From Flavobacterium silvisoli (GTDB lineage Bacteria; Bacteroidota; Bacteroidia; Flavobacteriales; Flavobacteriaceae), in NCBI RefSeq assembly GCF_004329815.1, contig NZ_SJPE01000005.1, positions 1 to 64,000 of the forward strand: a DNA stretch of 64,000 bases, in the 5' to 3' direction. Positions 1-8,990 of the stretch are shown in pieces (within the stretch, counting starts at the first letter, position 1; the number at the start of each line of letters is the position of its first letter). A program made the translations under genes and the position numbers. The notes below the pieces were generated by a model that did no database searches, was not told the origin of the DNA, and saw only the letters and a program-made list of their open reading frames with translations.

Positions 1-480
1 CTGAGTTTAATAACCGATGCTTATTCAAGAAAAATAATGGGATATAGTTTTCGTCAGGACCTGGCAGCAGAAGGCTGTATTGAAGCTTTAAAAATGGCAT
101 TGAATAACAGACGGTATGGTCAATCGATTATTCATCATTCCGATAGAGGCTCTCAATATTGTTCTCATAACTACGTTGATTTATTAATGAAAAATAATAT
201 TGCTATAAGTATGACTGAGAACGGAGATCCCTATGAAAATGCATTGGCAGAGAGAGTTAACGGCATCATTAAAACAGAGTTCAACCTTTACAGTAGCTCG
301 TTAGGCTTTGATCAAACAAAACATAGAATAAGTAAAAGCATTAAGTCTTATAATGAACTAAGGCCACATGCCAGTTGTGATTATTTAACCCCTAACCAAG
401 CACATTTACAATCAGAAATATTAAACAAGAGATGGAAAAACTATAATAGAAGTTTTAATCATGAAAAAGCAATTGTATAG
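1..480 (+). CDS. IS3-family transposase OrfB, 3' part (5' end outside window)
   Basis: This is the C-terminal part of a DDE transposase/integrase-core protein. The frame is open from base 1 (LSLITDAYSRKIMGY), so the gene starts upstream of the window. Visible motifs are HHSDRGSQY, carrying the second catalytic Asp, and ENALAERVNGIIKTE, carrying the catalytic Glu, followed by the usual NELRPH..LTPNQAH tail of IS3-type OrfB. The first catalytic Asp must lie upstream. The stop at 478-480 falls inside the IS 3' end, which is duplicated at 17.5 kb. Family assignment is firm; whether the element is intact cannot be judged here. Confidence 0.9.
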   Translation: MSLITDAYSRKIMGYSFRQDLAAEGCIEALKMALNNRRYGQSIIHHSDRGSQYCSHNYVDLLMKNNIAISMTENGDPYENALAERVNGIIKTEFNLYSSSLGFDQTKHRISKSIKSYNELRPHASCDYLTPNQAHLQSEILNKRWKNYNRSFNHEKAIV

Positions 481-546
481 CAACTTTAGGATTAAAAAGT
501 ATATTTGTATAGCTATAATAGGATTTATTTAATAACCTGTATAGTT
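465..546 (+). repeat. IS 3' end, copy 1 of an 82-bp direct repeat
   Basis: Positions 465-546 and 17469-17550 match over 82 bp with one mismatch seen (aaaagcAattg versus aaaagcGgttg-type change at the fourth-last codon). Both copies carry the last codons and stop of the transposase and end at ctgtatagtt, after which the sequences diverge. This places the IS right end near 546. Confidence 0.9.
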
Positions 547-588
547 ATTTTAGGACGGGTCACCTATATAGATAAAACATACCAAAAG

Positions 589-619
589 CATAGATAGTGT
601 ATGAGGAGTGTATGAAAAG
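589..619 (+). repeat. 30-bp dispersed repeat next to IS end, copy 1
   Basis: The segment gcatagatagtgtatgag... at 589-619 recurs at 17591-17620 with one mismatch. It lies about 42 bp outside the IS end in both places, so it is flanking sequence and not part of the IS. Confidence 0.7.
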
Positions 620-763
620 CAGCAGGATTACTACCCTAAAATGTTTTATGATTATTTCAGGGACCTGCCGGGAGCAACAAAGCAAATACCTCATTTTGAA
701 ACTTCACTGTATGAGCAAATCTATACCGACTTCAAGGTAGTTAATTATCTCGGCGGGGTGTAA
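605..763 (+). pseudogene. C-terminal remnant of an unidentified coding sequence
   Basis: A frame from 605 to the stop at 761-763 reads GVYEKQQDYYPKMFYDYF..., ending FKVVNYLGGV. Its composition looks like real protein, but the frame is closed upstream by a stop at 602-604 and has no start. It may be the tail of a gene cut by the IS or by the repeat at 589-619. The family is not recognised. Confidence 0.4.
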
Positions 764-1299
764 GATTTCAGAATGAAAAGAAAAAACATTACCTTCTTTT
801 TGTGTGCCTATGGCATTCTTAGTTTACTTAAACACTTTTCTCTTTTCTAAATTAATGATTTAATAAAAACAAATCTAAAAATCTATTAAAACATATCGAG
901 AATCCAACCATAATAATCCCCTTATCAGTAATATCATTTTTTGAGCCCACTTAAAAGACAATCGCACAAAAGCAGAAAGCCCATAAATCCCTAGCCTCTT
1001 CAACAGAATCAGGGAGACAATCTATTGATGGATTAGGATTTGTGTGCAAAAATCCTTCTGCGGATACCAAAGGCATTTACATCTTTTAAAACGAAATAAG
1101 AACCATCGGAACCTATGAATTGAGGGTAAATTCAGAAACCCTCAACATAACTTGTCTTCATATACTTATCGCTTTAGGATTTAATTATTTTCTGTTACAG
1201 ATAAGATTTATCTAAGGCAAGCAACAACTAACTATTGCTTGAAAACCGCTGGTGTTCTTTTTTATTTTTTACCGAACTCTTTTATGATTAGGGTAATTG
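764..1299. other. Intergenic stretch without a recognisable gene
   Basis: Only very short frames are present, for example a 25-codon ATG frame at about 773. Fragments such as GFVCKNPSADTKGIY near 1040 look like decayed coding sequence but are interrupted by stops. No RNA, promoter or repeat could be supported. Confidence 0.5.
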
Positions 1300-1923
1300 T
1301 TAGAAGTTATACCCAAAATGCAATCCAGGCTGTCCGTAGAAAAATCTTGGCCATTTATCGTCAACCTGTTGAAACGTGTCAGGCATTTTTGATTGATAAG
1401 GGCGATGAGTTATCGCAATTGAGGGTTGTATAAAAAAACGATCATTGAATAGTTTAATGTGATAACCAATCGAATAAGTGTTAAAGATTTGAAAGCCATT
1501 ACCAATTGAGTTACTGTCTTCATTCACGAATTTTTGCCAAGCCGGCATCACGTCAACTTGGGCAAAAAGACCTTTCCATATGAACCTGTAGTAAGCGAGT
1601 GAAAAACCATATTCTCGAATGTGACCGGGAAACCCCTCACCGTCTGCTTCATACGATTTGCCATAAGGAATGCCAATTGGCCAACCATATTTCCATGTTT
1701 TTAATTCAAGTGAAATTACGTCTTTCCCTGTGAGGCGATAACCGAAGTTCAAATAAACCATACCCGGCGGATTATTATCAGGTATTAAATCGGCGAGCAT
1801 AAATAAGGTACTCCCTATAAAATACTTTTTATAAGTACTATTCCCTTTTTCATATTGCGCATTCGCCTTTAAGCTATTTGCTATAACAAGTGCAAGTCCA
1901 ATCCGTAAAATCTTCTTTTTCAT
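1300..1923 (-). CDS. Outer-membrane beta-barrel-like protein
   Basis: This is a protein of about 207 residues. The frame is open further upstream, but the Met at 1923 is preferred because it starts a clear signal peptide (MKKKILRIGLALVIANSLKANA, cut before QYEKG). The mature part alternates polar and aromatic residues in short strands and ends in a strand finishing HFGYNF, with the C-terminal Phe typical of outer-membrane barrels. It lies directly downstream of a Crp/Fnr-type regulator on the same strand, so co-transcription is likely. The ligand or role is unknown. Confidence 0.65.
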   Translation of the reverse strand: MKKKILRIGLALVIANSLKANAQYEKGNSTYKKYFIGSTLFMLADLIPDNNPPGMVYLNFGYRLTGKDVISLELKTWKYGWPIGIPYGKSYEADGEGFPGHIREYGFSLAYYRFIWKGLFAQVDVMPAWQKFVNEDSNSIGNGFQIFNTYSIGYHIKLFNDRFFIQPSIAITHRPYQSKMPDTFQQVDDKWPRFFYGQPGLHFGYNF

Positions 1924-2008
1924 ATCTTTTTTACTTGATGTTAAACGATATTGCAAAGAAAGTTTGGCAATAGACTTAAAATTGTTCACTTAAGTTAAGA
2001 AATGGGTA

Positions 2009-2590
2009 TTAATCTTTATTTTTTTCAAAAATCCTCGCTCTTAACCGGCTTAATGATTGTGGTTTTATACCCAAATAACTGGCTAATTGGTGCTGAGGGA
2101 CACGTTGAATAAGGTCCGGTCTTGATTGCAATAAATTCAAATACCGCTGCTCTGGCGAAGACGTTTTAAACTCATCAAAATCCATTTGTTGTTTGGCTAA
2201 CAATTCTTCAGACAAAATTCTGCACATCATCTCAAACTTTGGAAATTTACTATTTATTTCTGCTTCCATATCAGAAGTTGAAATTGTCAGAATACTGTCT
2301 TCAATACAGCTTATATAATATAGGGATGGAGTTTTACTAATTACACACGGGGGTGTTAAAGCATCCATTTCTGTATAAAAAGCAGTAGTTTTCTCCTCAC
2401 AGTCTATCATATAATAGGTACGAATACAGCCCTTTAGAACAAAATAACTCTCGTTTGATTTTTGCCCTTCTTTCAGCAAAACAGTCCCTTTCTTTACTGT
2501 GCGAAACAGATCTAATGAAAGTAATGCACCCTTCTCATCCTCAGTCAAAGAGATATATTTTGATATAAAGTCAAATAGAATATCCTGCAT
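2009..2590 (-). CDS. Crp/Fnr-family transcriptional regulator
   Basis: It has an N-terminal cyclic-nucleotide-binding-like domain (residues about 20-120: FRTVKKGTVLLKEGQ, SYFVLKGCIRTYY) and a C-terminal helix-turn-helix ending VPQHQLASYLGIKPQSLSRLRARI, as in the Bacteroidetes Crp subgroup. The start is placed at the ATG at 2590; a longer TTG-initiated form to 2623 is possible. The conserved cAMP-contacting residues are not evident, so the effector is unknown. The barrel gene at 1300-1923 follows it and is the most natural target or partner. Confidence 0.85.
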   Translation of the reverse strand: MQDILFDFISKYISLTEDEKGALLSLDLFRTVKKGTVLLKEGQKSNESYFVLKGCIRTYYMIDCEEKTTAFYTEMDALTPPCVISKTPSLYYISCIEDSILTISTSDMEAEINSKFPKFEMMCRILSEELLAKQQMDFDEFKTSSPEQRYLNLLQSRPDLIQRVPQHQLASYLGIKPQSLSRLRARIFEKNKD

Positions 2591-2868
2591 TTTTTTAATA
2601 TTGTTACTCGTTGGACTACCCAACTACGTTCCGCGCTTTCTGCAGTGGTAGCACGTTAATGAAAATGTAAGAAGCGGTTGTAACGATCAATGTATTTTCT
2701 ATGAATGAAAATCTGGCTATTAGGTCAAACCGCTGTCAAAGGTAGTTTTTATTCTATAGTTTTAAAATTTTATAATTTATCCTTTTCAGAAAATTCAGTT
2801 TTGTCATAGAATCTATAACTGCCTTCACTGGGATTGTATACTGAATATTATCTAATTTATAGTGTTAA

Positions 2869-2892
2869 ACTATACCTTTTTTCAGGTATAGT
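2869..2892. promoter_or_regulatory. Palindromic operator candidate, site 1 (ACCTT-N4-CAGGT)
   Basis: ACTATACCT and AGGTATAGT form perfect 9-bp inverted arms around a 6-nt spacer. The core is ACCTT-TTTT-CAGGT, matching the spacing of sites at 4883, 8909 and 14822. It lies 55 bp upstream of the secreted propeller gene at 2947, in an otherwise gene-free stretch (2591-2946). Confidence 0.55.
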
Positions 2893-2946
2893 ATAATTGC
2901 CTTTCTGAAATTAAGTTTACATATTGAATTTATCTAAAAGTTAAAA

Positions 2947-4035
2947 ATGAAAAAGTGTAACAGATTACCCGTTTTAATAATTATGTGCATTGCTTTTTTT
3001 ACTGCAACTGCTCAAATTACCGTAGTTGCATCAGGTTTATCAGGTCCGTATGGGCTGGCCTTTGATCAAACAACAAACAGATTATACGTATCCCAATCTG
3101 CGGATGCTCTTAATTACAAAGTATCATATATTATACTGAATACTACAGAACCCCAAATAGTTGATTTATTATCAACTAATATCATTAAACCAACGCGTCT
3201 TAAAATTTCAAACGACTCTTATTTATACGTAGTAGAATCGGATCCGAATATGGGTAAAATTTCAAGAGCTAACATTAGTGGAACAGATACTCCACAAATA
3301 ACACCCTATATAACCGGTGGTTTAGTGACCCCGATGGGACTAGATCTTAAAAATGGTAATCTCTATATTGGAGATTTTGGAAATTATGCCATAAAAAAAT
3401 TGACTCCTCAAGGTTCCTCTTTCCAAACAACCCTATTAAGAAATGATTTGGCTAGTGATCTGATAATAGATGGTAACATCTATTACTATTCAAACCCTTA
3501 TTATGGGGTTTTTTCAAATAGTATCACTAATCCAAGTCCCGTATCTACCCAAATAACAACCGGTATCTCTAATCCTTCCTCTTTACTGCTTAATGGAGAC
3601 TGGCTATTCATATCCGATAGCCAGAACGGTAGCGTCTACAGAGTTAATCTCTACACAGGCTCCTCGTCTGCTCAATTACTGATTACAGGACTAAACCAAC
3701 CTCAAAGCATGGTTGTATACAATAATGAGCTTTACATCGCAGAGAGTGGTGCCAATCGTATTGTAAAGTTTGATTTAAACAGTCTAAATACAAAAAAATT
3801 TGAATCTAATCTAATCGTGACAATTTCACCCAATCCTGCCAATGATAAACTAAATATACAAACAGAGTCAGATATTAAAGACATTTCCGTATATGATATC
3901 TTAGGCAAAAAAGTTAGCATTAATCTAATTTCTGTCAATCAAATCGATTTAACCCGACTGCTGAATGGCTTATATTTCATTAAAATTACTGCCGAAAACA
4001 ATGCTGTATTCTTAACAAAGTTCATTAAAAATTAA
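2947..4035 (+). CDS. Secreted NHL/SMP-30-like beta-propeller protein with T9SS type A sorting domain
   Basis: The protein has 362 residues. The signal peptide (MKKCNRLPVLIIMCIAFFTA) is followed by repeated blade-like units (SGPYGLAFDQTTNRLYVS, TPMGLDLKNGNLYIGD, QPQSMVVYNNELYIAE) typical of NHL or gluconolactonase-type propellers. The last 80 residues are a T9SS type A domain: ISPNPANDKLNI, ISVYDILGKKV, LLNGLYFIKI, ending TKFIKN. It should be exported and attached to the cell surface or released. No catalytic residues are evident, so an enzymatic role is unproven. It is preceded by palindrome site 1. Confidence 0.85.
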   Translation: MKKCNRLPVLIIMCIAFFTATAQITVVASGLSGPYGLAFDQTTNRLYVSQSADALNYKVSYIILNTTEPQIVDLLSTNIIKPTRLKISNDSYLYVVESDPNMGKISRANISGTDTPQITPYITGGLVTPMGLDLKNGNLYIGDFGNYAIKKLTPQGSSFQTTLLRNDLASDLIIDGNIYYYSNPYYGVFSNSITNPSPVSTQITTGISNPSSLLLNGDWLFISDSQNGSVYRVNLYTGSSSAQLLITGLNQPQSMVVYNNELYIAESGANRIVKFDLNSLNTKKFESNLIVTISPNPANDKLNIQTESDIKDISVYDILGKKVSINLISVNQIDLTRLLNGLYFIKITAENNAVFLTKFIKN

Positions 4036-4157
4036 AGGTGACCCCTGAGGCAATTTAATTGTTTTAAAGATTTAAATTTAAAAAATAAAACCAAAATACT
4101 TACATGTTGAATTGAATCCTTAAAATGACAACAGGTTGTTGTTTTGTAAACATACAT

Positions 4158-4571
4158 ATGAATAACCCGAACACAATGACAGTACTTTGCTCCAATTTTA
4201 TATTGCGTATCGCTCTAGCGGTAATTTTTCTGTCCCATAGCTTACACGGAATTTTCACGAATAACGATGTTAACGATTTTGGGAACCTGTTTTTAAATAA
4301 AATTGGATTTGCTCCTTTTGGAAATTTAATTGCTTGGTCAGTTGTAATCCTCCAAATTATTACCTCTTTTTTACTGATCATTAACAGATATTGCAAAACG
4401 GCCTGTGCAATAAATATTTTCATTCTCACAGCCGGTATTCTAACCGTTCATTTACGTGAAGGTTGGTTTGTAGTAGGTGGAGGTAGAAATGGTATGGAAT
4501 TCAGTTTCTTACTTATCTGTGTATTACTGTCAATCATCATATCAAAAAATTATAAAAAACATGTTTCATAA
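4158..4571 (+). CDS. DoxX-family integral membrane protein
   Basis: A small membrane protein of about 137 residues with four predicted hydrophobic segments (FILRIALAVIFLSHSLHGI, FGNLIAWSVVILQIITSFLLII, CAINIFILTAGILTV, FSFLLICVLLSIIIS). The spacing and the G-R-N-G-M-E-F/S-FLL pattern fit DoxX/DoxD-like proteins. Met at 4158 is chosen as just ahead of the first helix; an ATG at 4125 is also in frame. The function is not established. No close operon partner is seen. Confidence 0.75.
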   Translation: MNNPNTMTVLCSNFILRIALAVIFLSHSLHGIFTNNDVNDFGNLFLNKIGFAPFGNLIAWSVVILQIITSFLLIINRYCKTACAINIFILTAGILTVHLREGWFVVGGGRNGMEFSFLLICVLLSIIISKNYKKHVS

Positions 4572-5001
4572 TTTAAAAAAATATTAGAAACCTGCCGGTT
4601 TTAGTCAATTATCATTCCATGACAATTATGACCAAATTAATATCCAAAAACTCCATACAGGAAGTTACTTTTAAATATTCAGTCAGACAATAATACACTG
4701 GAAACCTATAACAATAACAAATACCGTCTGCCCAATAAATAAGTATAGAAGCTTTACATTTTTCAGAACAACACATCATAGTATACAGTTTTTCAATTGT
4801 TGATTCTGGTAAACTTCCATACTGTATTTAATTGTAATCAAACTTTAATTTAAAGTCAAATAACTCTCGATATAAAAGTAAATACCTGATTACAGGTATA
4901 AAACTTCACTACTTTCTAGGTATAGCAAAATCAATTTGTCACCGGTAAATTTGTCTTTCAACTTAAAAACAAACACTTTAATTAAAAATTAATCAAATGC
5001 T
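4572..5001. other. Intergenic stretch, regulatory only
   Basis: No coding frame is supported. The right end carries the palindrome at 4883-4898 and a further half-site (AGGTATAG at 4917-4924) ahead of the lipoprotein gene at 5002. Confidence 0.5.
4883..4898. promoter_or_regulatory. Palindromic operator candidate, site 2 (TACCTG-N4-CAGGTA)
   Basis: This is a perfect inverted repeat TACCTG-ATTA-CAGGTA, 103 bp upstream of the lipoprotein gene at 5002. It has the same core and spacing as the site at 8909. Confidence 0.6.
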
Positions 5002-5400
5002 ATGAAAACAAGATTAAACACGCTATTAATGATTCCGGTTACGATTTTTGCACTTATTTTCTCATTGCTCTTATCATCCTGCAGTAGTGATAGTAGTTCA
5101 AATACAACTTCATATCCAAAGAATGTTGAAATCATGTATCGGGTTACCAGTACAACTACCAACAGCACTGCAATAGTCCAATACAAAAATGAAACCGGCG
5201 GCAATACTGATGTAACCAATGCTTCACTGCCTTACACAAAATCACTTCAAAGAACAGTCAATAAAAATGATGTATTATCATTGGGCTATGGTACTAACAC
5301 GAATCAAACGGTAAAACTGGAAATACTGGTCGGAAACACTGTAGTAAAATCTCAGACCTTTCAGAGCACATCAGGGGCAGTAACTTATTTGTTCGAATAA
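5002..5400 (+). CDS. Small lipoprotein, MmpS-like fold suggested
   Basis: The protein has 132 residues. A lipoprotein signal (hydrophobic stretch to LLLSSC, Cys at about residue 27) is followed by a Ser-rich linker. The globular part (VEIMYRVTSTTTNSTAIVQYKN..., LPYTKSLQRTVNKNDVLSLGYG, LEILVGNTVVKSQTF) resembles the beta-sandwich pattern of MmpS-type periplasmic accessory proteins, but this is a pattern match only. It is probably anchored in the inner or outer membrane. The gene stands alone behind palindrome site 2. Confidence 0.7.
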   Translation: MKTRLNTLLMIPVTIFALIFSLLLSSCSSDSSSNTTSYPKNVEIMYRVTSTTTNSTAIVQYKNETGGNTDVTNASLPYTKSLQRTVNKNDVLSLGYGTNTNQTVKLEILVGNTVVKSQTFQSTSGAVTYLFE

Positions 5401-5432
5401 AAGGCAGACATTTGTGTAACAAATAATTTGAT

Positions 5433-5520
5433 TGAACTTCTATTGACTACTTCTTTCACTTTTAATCTGTATATTCAGTAAATTTGAAGTGTAGATAAAA
5501 GAAGTTCAGTCTTTTTTATT
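5433..5520 (+). terminator. Possible terminator with long imperfect stem
   Basis: TGAACTTC near 5433 pairs with GAAGTTCA at 5501-5508, followed by a T-rich tract (ctttttta). The loop is long and the stem imperfect, so this is tentative. It would end the lipoprotein transcript. Confidence 0.3.
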
Positions 5521-5580
5521 TTCTGAAATACCATAATGATAATCGTCAAAAACAAAAAAAGATTTAATTTAAAAAAGATT

Positions 5581-5937
5581 ATGCTCCTTAACATAAGCCC
5601 AAAATTACCCATGAGAGACCGGAATGTCAGTATTGACTTTTATGTCAATAAATTAGGTTTCGAAAAAATAGACAGCGAGGAATATGAATATTACCTTATG
5701 GTAAAAAAAGATAACGTAGAAATACATTTTTTTGAATTTAAAGAGCTGGATATCAATGAAAATTATGGTCAGGTCTATATCAGAACTGATGCAATTGAAC
5801 AACTATTCATATCATTTTTGGAGAAAGATATCGTGATACATCCAAATGGTCATCTGTCTAAAAAATTATGGGGCCAAAAGGAATTTTCTATTCTTGACCC
5901 CGATAACAATTTACTTACTTTTGGCCAACCAATTTAA
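5581..5937 (+). CDS. VOC-family protein (bleomycin-resistance/glyoxalase fold)
   Basis: The protein has about 118 residues from the ATG at 5581, preceded by an A/G-rich ribosome site; the frame is open further upstream to 5536. It begins with ISPKLPMRDRNVSIDFYVNKLGF and ends with FSILDPDNNLLTFGQPI, the paired beta-alpha-beta-beta-beta signature of bleomycin-binding VOC proteins, and has an internal VEIHFFEF strand. It could bind a drug-like or metabolite ligand; drug resistance itself is not demonstrated. Confidence 0.8.
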   Translation: MLLNISPKLPMRDRNVSIDFYVNKLGFEKIDSEEYEYYLMVKKDNVEIHFFEFKELDINENYGQVYIRTDAIEQLFISFLEKDIVIHPNGHLSKKLWGQKEFSILDPDNNLLTFGQPI

Positions 5938-6050
5938 AGACAACAGTTAAATAACTAATCTAAATATACAAAATCAGGAAGCTCTTTTCGATGATTGTAT
6001 TTGAACTGAAATATATTTATAACCCGTAAGAGTAATTCAAATTGAAATCT

Positions 6051-6683
6051 ATGCATCTGAAAAAAAAGATAGCGATACTTGATGATCATCCCCTAATAAT
6101 AGAGGGATTAGTAATGCTTTTTTCAAAATCTGACGATTATGAAGTAATAGCCGGTTTTCAAAACAGTACTGACTTATTGACTTATAAAAAAATTAATACC
6201 GTTGATGTATTATTATTAGATGTTTTTCTCTCAGATGAAAATGGAATTGATGTCTGTCAAAAAATAGCCAAGAAACATCCCAGGATAACGATACTCGGGA
6301 TGAGTAGTCAGGCAGAAAGAAGTATTGTGTTACAAATGATTAAAAATGGGGCTAGTGGTTATTTATTAAAGAGTGCCAGTCTTGATGAATTTTTATTTTG
6401 TATCAAAAAAGCTCAAAACGGAACCGTGGTGTTTAGTAAAGAAGTCAAATCTTTAATGGATAAAGCTCAGTTTTCAGACCTGAAAAGTGTTCCGAGATTG
6501 ACTCGAAGGGAAAAAGAAATTCTAAAATTATTAATAGAAGGTAAATCCACTCAGGAAATATCAGACATCCTGTTTTTAAGTTTTTTAACCACTCAAACAC
6601 ATCGCAGAAATTTACTGAACAAATTTCAGGTTAAGAATGTAGCAGAATTAGTTAGTTTTGTTATCAAAAATGCCCTAATTTAA
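6051..6683 (+). CDS. NarL/FixJ-type response regulator
   Basis: A receiver domain (residues about 5-120: IAILDDHPLIIEG, phospho-acceptor Asp in LLLDVFLSDENG at about residue 57, conserved Lys in GYLLKSAS) is joined to a LuxR/GerE helix-turn-helix (LTRREKEILKLLIEGKSTQEISDILFLSFLTTQTHRRNLLNKF). The ATG at 6051 is preferred over a TTG three codons upstream. The kinase at 6852-8855 is convergent with it and is the likely partner. GerE-type domains bind dyads such as the ACCTG...CAGGT palindromes nearby, so this is the prime candidate regulator for them; that is inference. Confidence 0.9.
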   Translation: MHLKKKIAILDDHPLIIEGLVMLFSKSDDYEVIAGFQNSTDLLTYKKINTVDVLLLDVFLSDENGIDVCQKIAKKHPRITILGMSSQAERSIVLQMIKNGASGYLLKSASLDEFLFCIKKAQNGTVVFSKEVKSLMDKAQFSDLKSVPRLTRREKEILKLLIEGKSTQEISDILFLSFLTTQTHRRNLLNKFQVKNVAELVSFVIKNALI

Positions 6684-6851
6684 AAGGGCAGGAGTCCTTA
6701 AATTTAGAGTCTGATTATCGCCAAAACCGCTTTATATAAATTACCTCACTCTTTGCATTCCTTATTTTATTACTGTTTTTTTGGCATCATTTATTGTTTA
6801 TTTAGTTGTAACTGTTTTTAAAATTTCAGAGCCAACAACAAACAGCTTATC

Positions 6852-8855
6852 TCATTCATTATTTATCTGCAATTCAATATTAAAAACACTCCCCATATTT
6901 GGAATTGATTGTATTTCCATTTTTCCGTTAAGTAATGCTATACGGTTCTTAATATTATTAATTCCAAGACCTGTGACAATTTGATCCTCATCATTCTTGA
7001 ACCCTTTTCCGTTATCTTCAACTACAATTAAGAAAAGATTGTTGTTTTGACTACAATCAACTATAACCTCCGTACATCCCGAATGTTTTAAAGCATTATT
7101 AATGAGTTCTTGCACTATTCTGAAAATGGTAATCTGATCGTTAGACTTTAAATCTGTTTTAATTTCATTAGCGGTAAAATAAATCTTGATAGTTTCTGTC
7201 GACATGGAACAACACAAATCTTTTAATGCTGCTTCCAGTCCCAATTTTAAAAGCGCTTCGGGCACCAAATTAAAAGCTACTTGTCTGAGTTCTGTTATCG
7301 AAACGGTCAATAGATTAATCAACTCATTAAACTCATTCTTATTCTCAACGCCTTCGATTTTTTGGGCCATCTGCATCTTCAACGATGACAACCTACTCCC
7401 TACTCCATCATGTAAATCACGAGCCAATCTGGTCCGTTCTTTTTCCTGCCCATCAATCATGGCCTGCATGACATCTAAAGTTTTCTGTGATTTTAGGCTT
7501 TCTAAATTTTGAATATAGTTAATCTCTTTTTGTTTAGCTAACTTCCCTTTATTCTTTGAATATCTCCATAAAAAAACCACAATAACTAACAATAAAACAG
7601 CAACCAAAATAAGTAGTAAATGATACCATTTGTTTCGCTCCGCATCCAAAATCATCATCTTCTTTTGGATTTCCAAAAGATGAATTTTCTTTTGATTTTC
7701 TGCGTCTTTATACTTTGCTTCCAACGAAGCTATTTCCTTTTCATAAGACTCTGTATTTAAACTATCGCTAAGTTTAATATACTCATCAATATAAAATAAT
7801 GATTTGGGAAGGTCGTTTAGTTTTTTACATAGCCAGGATAGCTCCCTTATACAATTTTTTTTATCAATGATATGAATATCTTTACTGTTTATAACAGTCA
7901 GCAATAAATCTCTTGCCTCAGTAAATCTTTTAAGCGCTTTAAGAGTATCGTACTTTATCAAATTTATCCTTACTACTGAAAAGTTATCCTTGTTTAATTT
8001 GGCTAATCTTATCCCTTCGTCGTAGGCTATGAGTGCTTCCTTATATTTTCCCTTACTATGCTCAAAAAGCCCTTTAGTATAATAGTAGGATGGGTAAAGA
8101 TTTGAATTGGGATGCTGTTGCAATTTCTTCTGAGTCTTTCGCAAAAGATTATCCACATTTTGAAACTTACCTTGTGTAATAAGTATTTCCGAATAAAGCA
8201 AATAACTTTCAATTAAACTTTCACTATAAGTAGAACTGGAATAAGTCTTTTTTTCAATATTCTTAATGCACTCTTTAATATAAAACTCAGCCTTATCAAA
8301 TTTAGAATCGTTGTAAAATGTTATTGCAATTGATTTACACAAAATTCCCATCATTTCTGAATCATTTGCATTTTTGGCCATAGGAACAGCCTTTTCAAGT
8401 AATATCTTAAATCCTAACTCAGGCTTATTCATCATGGTTAGATTGATATACTGACTCCTGTACAACATTGACCTCATCGAATAAACTTCCCGAAGAGAAT
8501 ATTTACGCAAATGACTGTCTGCTTCTTCTAATGCCCTTTGATACAAAGCCCGATTCTTGGTAAAAATGTACTTTGAACTACTGAAATAATACGAGATATC
8601 ATTTAGATAGTTATTTCCCGCTCCAAATCGTTGACCTGCTTTCAAATATTTTAAATACAACTTTTCATTTCCGTCTTTCAAATAAATGTTGGATAGTTTA
8701 AAGCTAAGTATTGCCTTAATACTATCCGTTTTGGCATGATTAATCTCAGTCTTTAAACTATCAATCATACCCTGGTCATCATATAATGAGTAAAAACTCT
8801 GAGCAGAAATCAGAGCGGTATAAAACAAAAAGAAAGGCAAAAAATAATATTTCAT
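6852..8855 (-). CDS. TPR sensor histidine kinase, NarX/DesK type
   Basis: The protein has 667 residues: a signal peptide (MKYYFLPFFLFYTALISAQ), a long alpha-helical tetratricopeptide region to about residue 390, a transmembrane helix near 402-425 (WYHLLLILVAVLLLVIVVF), and a HisKA_3 dimerisation domain with LARDLHDGVGSRLSSLK (His at about 480). A HATPase domain follows, with NNALKHSGCTEV and DNGKGF...GLGINNIKNR. It should sense a periplasmic or membrane signal through the TPR region and phosphorylate a NarL-type regulator, presumably the convergent gene at 6051. Palindrome site 3 sits 54 bp upstream of its start, suggesting control by the same system. Confidence 0.9.
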   Translation of the reverse strand: MKYYFLPFFLFYTALISAQSFYSLYDDQGMIDSLKTEINHAKTDSIKAILSFKLSNIYLKDGNEKLYLKYLKAGQRFGAGNNYLNDISYYFSSSKYIFTKNRALYQRALEEADSHLRKYSLREVYSMRSMLYRSQYINLTMMNKPELGFKILLEKAVPMAKNANDSEMMGILCKSIAITFYNDSKFDKAEFYIKECIKNIEKKTYSSSTYSESLIESYLLYSEILITQGKFQNVDNLLRKTQKKLQQHPNSNLYPSYYYTKGLFEHSKGKYKEALIAYDEGIRLAKLNKDNFSVVRINLIKYDTLKALKRFTEARDLLLTVINSKDIHIIDKKNCIRELSWLCKKLNDLPKSLFYIDEYIKLSDSLNTESYEKEIASLEAKYKDAENQKKIHLLEIQKKMMILDAERNKWYHLLLILVAVLLLVIVVFLWRYSKNKGKLAKQKEINYIQNLESLKSQKTLDVMQAMIDGQEKERTRLARDLHDGVGSRLSSLKMQMAQKIEGVENKNEFNELINLLTVSITELRQVAFNLVPEALLKLGLEAALKDLCCSMSTETIKIYFTANEIKTDLKSNDQITIFRIVQELINNALKHSGCTEVIVDCSQNNNLFLIVVEDNGKGFKNDEDQIVTGLGINNIKNRIALLNGKMEIQSIPNMGSVFNIELQINNE

Positions 8856-8908
8856 TTAACGCCAAATTTAATTCATTGATTCAAAACGATAACTAAAAAC
8901 GATAAAAA

Positions 8909-8924
8909 TACCTGAATACAGGTA
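8909..8924. promoter_or_regulatory. Palindromic operator candidate, site 3 (TACCTG-N4-CAGGTA)
   Basis: A perfect dyad TACCTG-AATA-CAGGTA in the 135-bp divergent region between the kinase gene (minus strand) and the lipoprotein operon (plus strand). It could regulate both. Confidence 0.65.
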
Positions 8925-8990
8925 AATACAAATACTGCTTATAAGCGATTTTCAATGCGCTTGGAACTCATTAATTTTGAATTAAAAACT

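Noticed and set aside
1239-1433. Plus-strand frame of 64 codons
   Set aside because: It overlaps the convincing minus-strand barrel gene, and its translation has no recognisable features.
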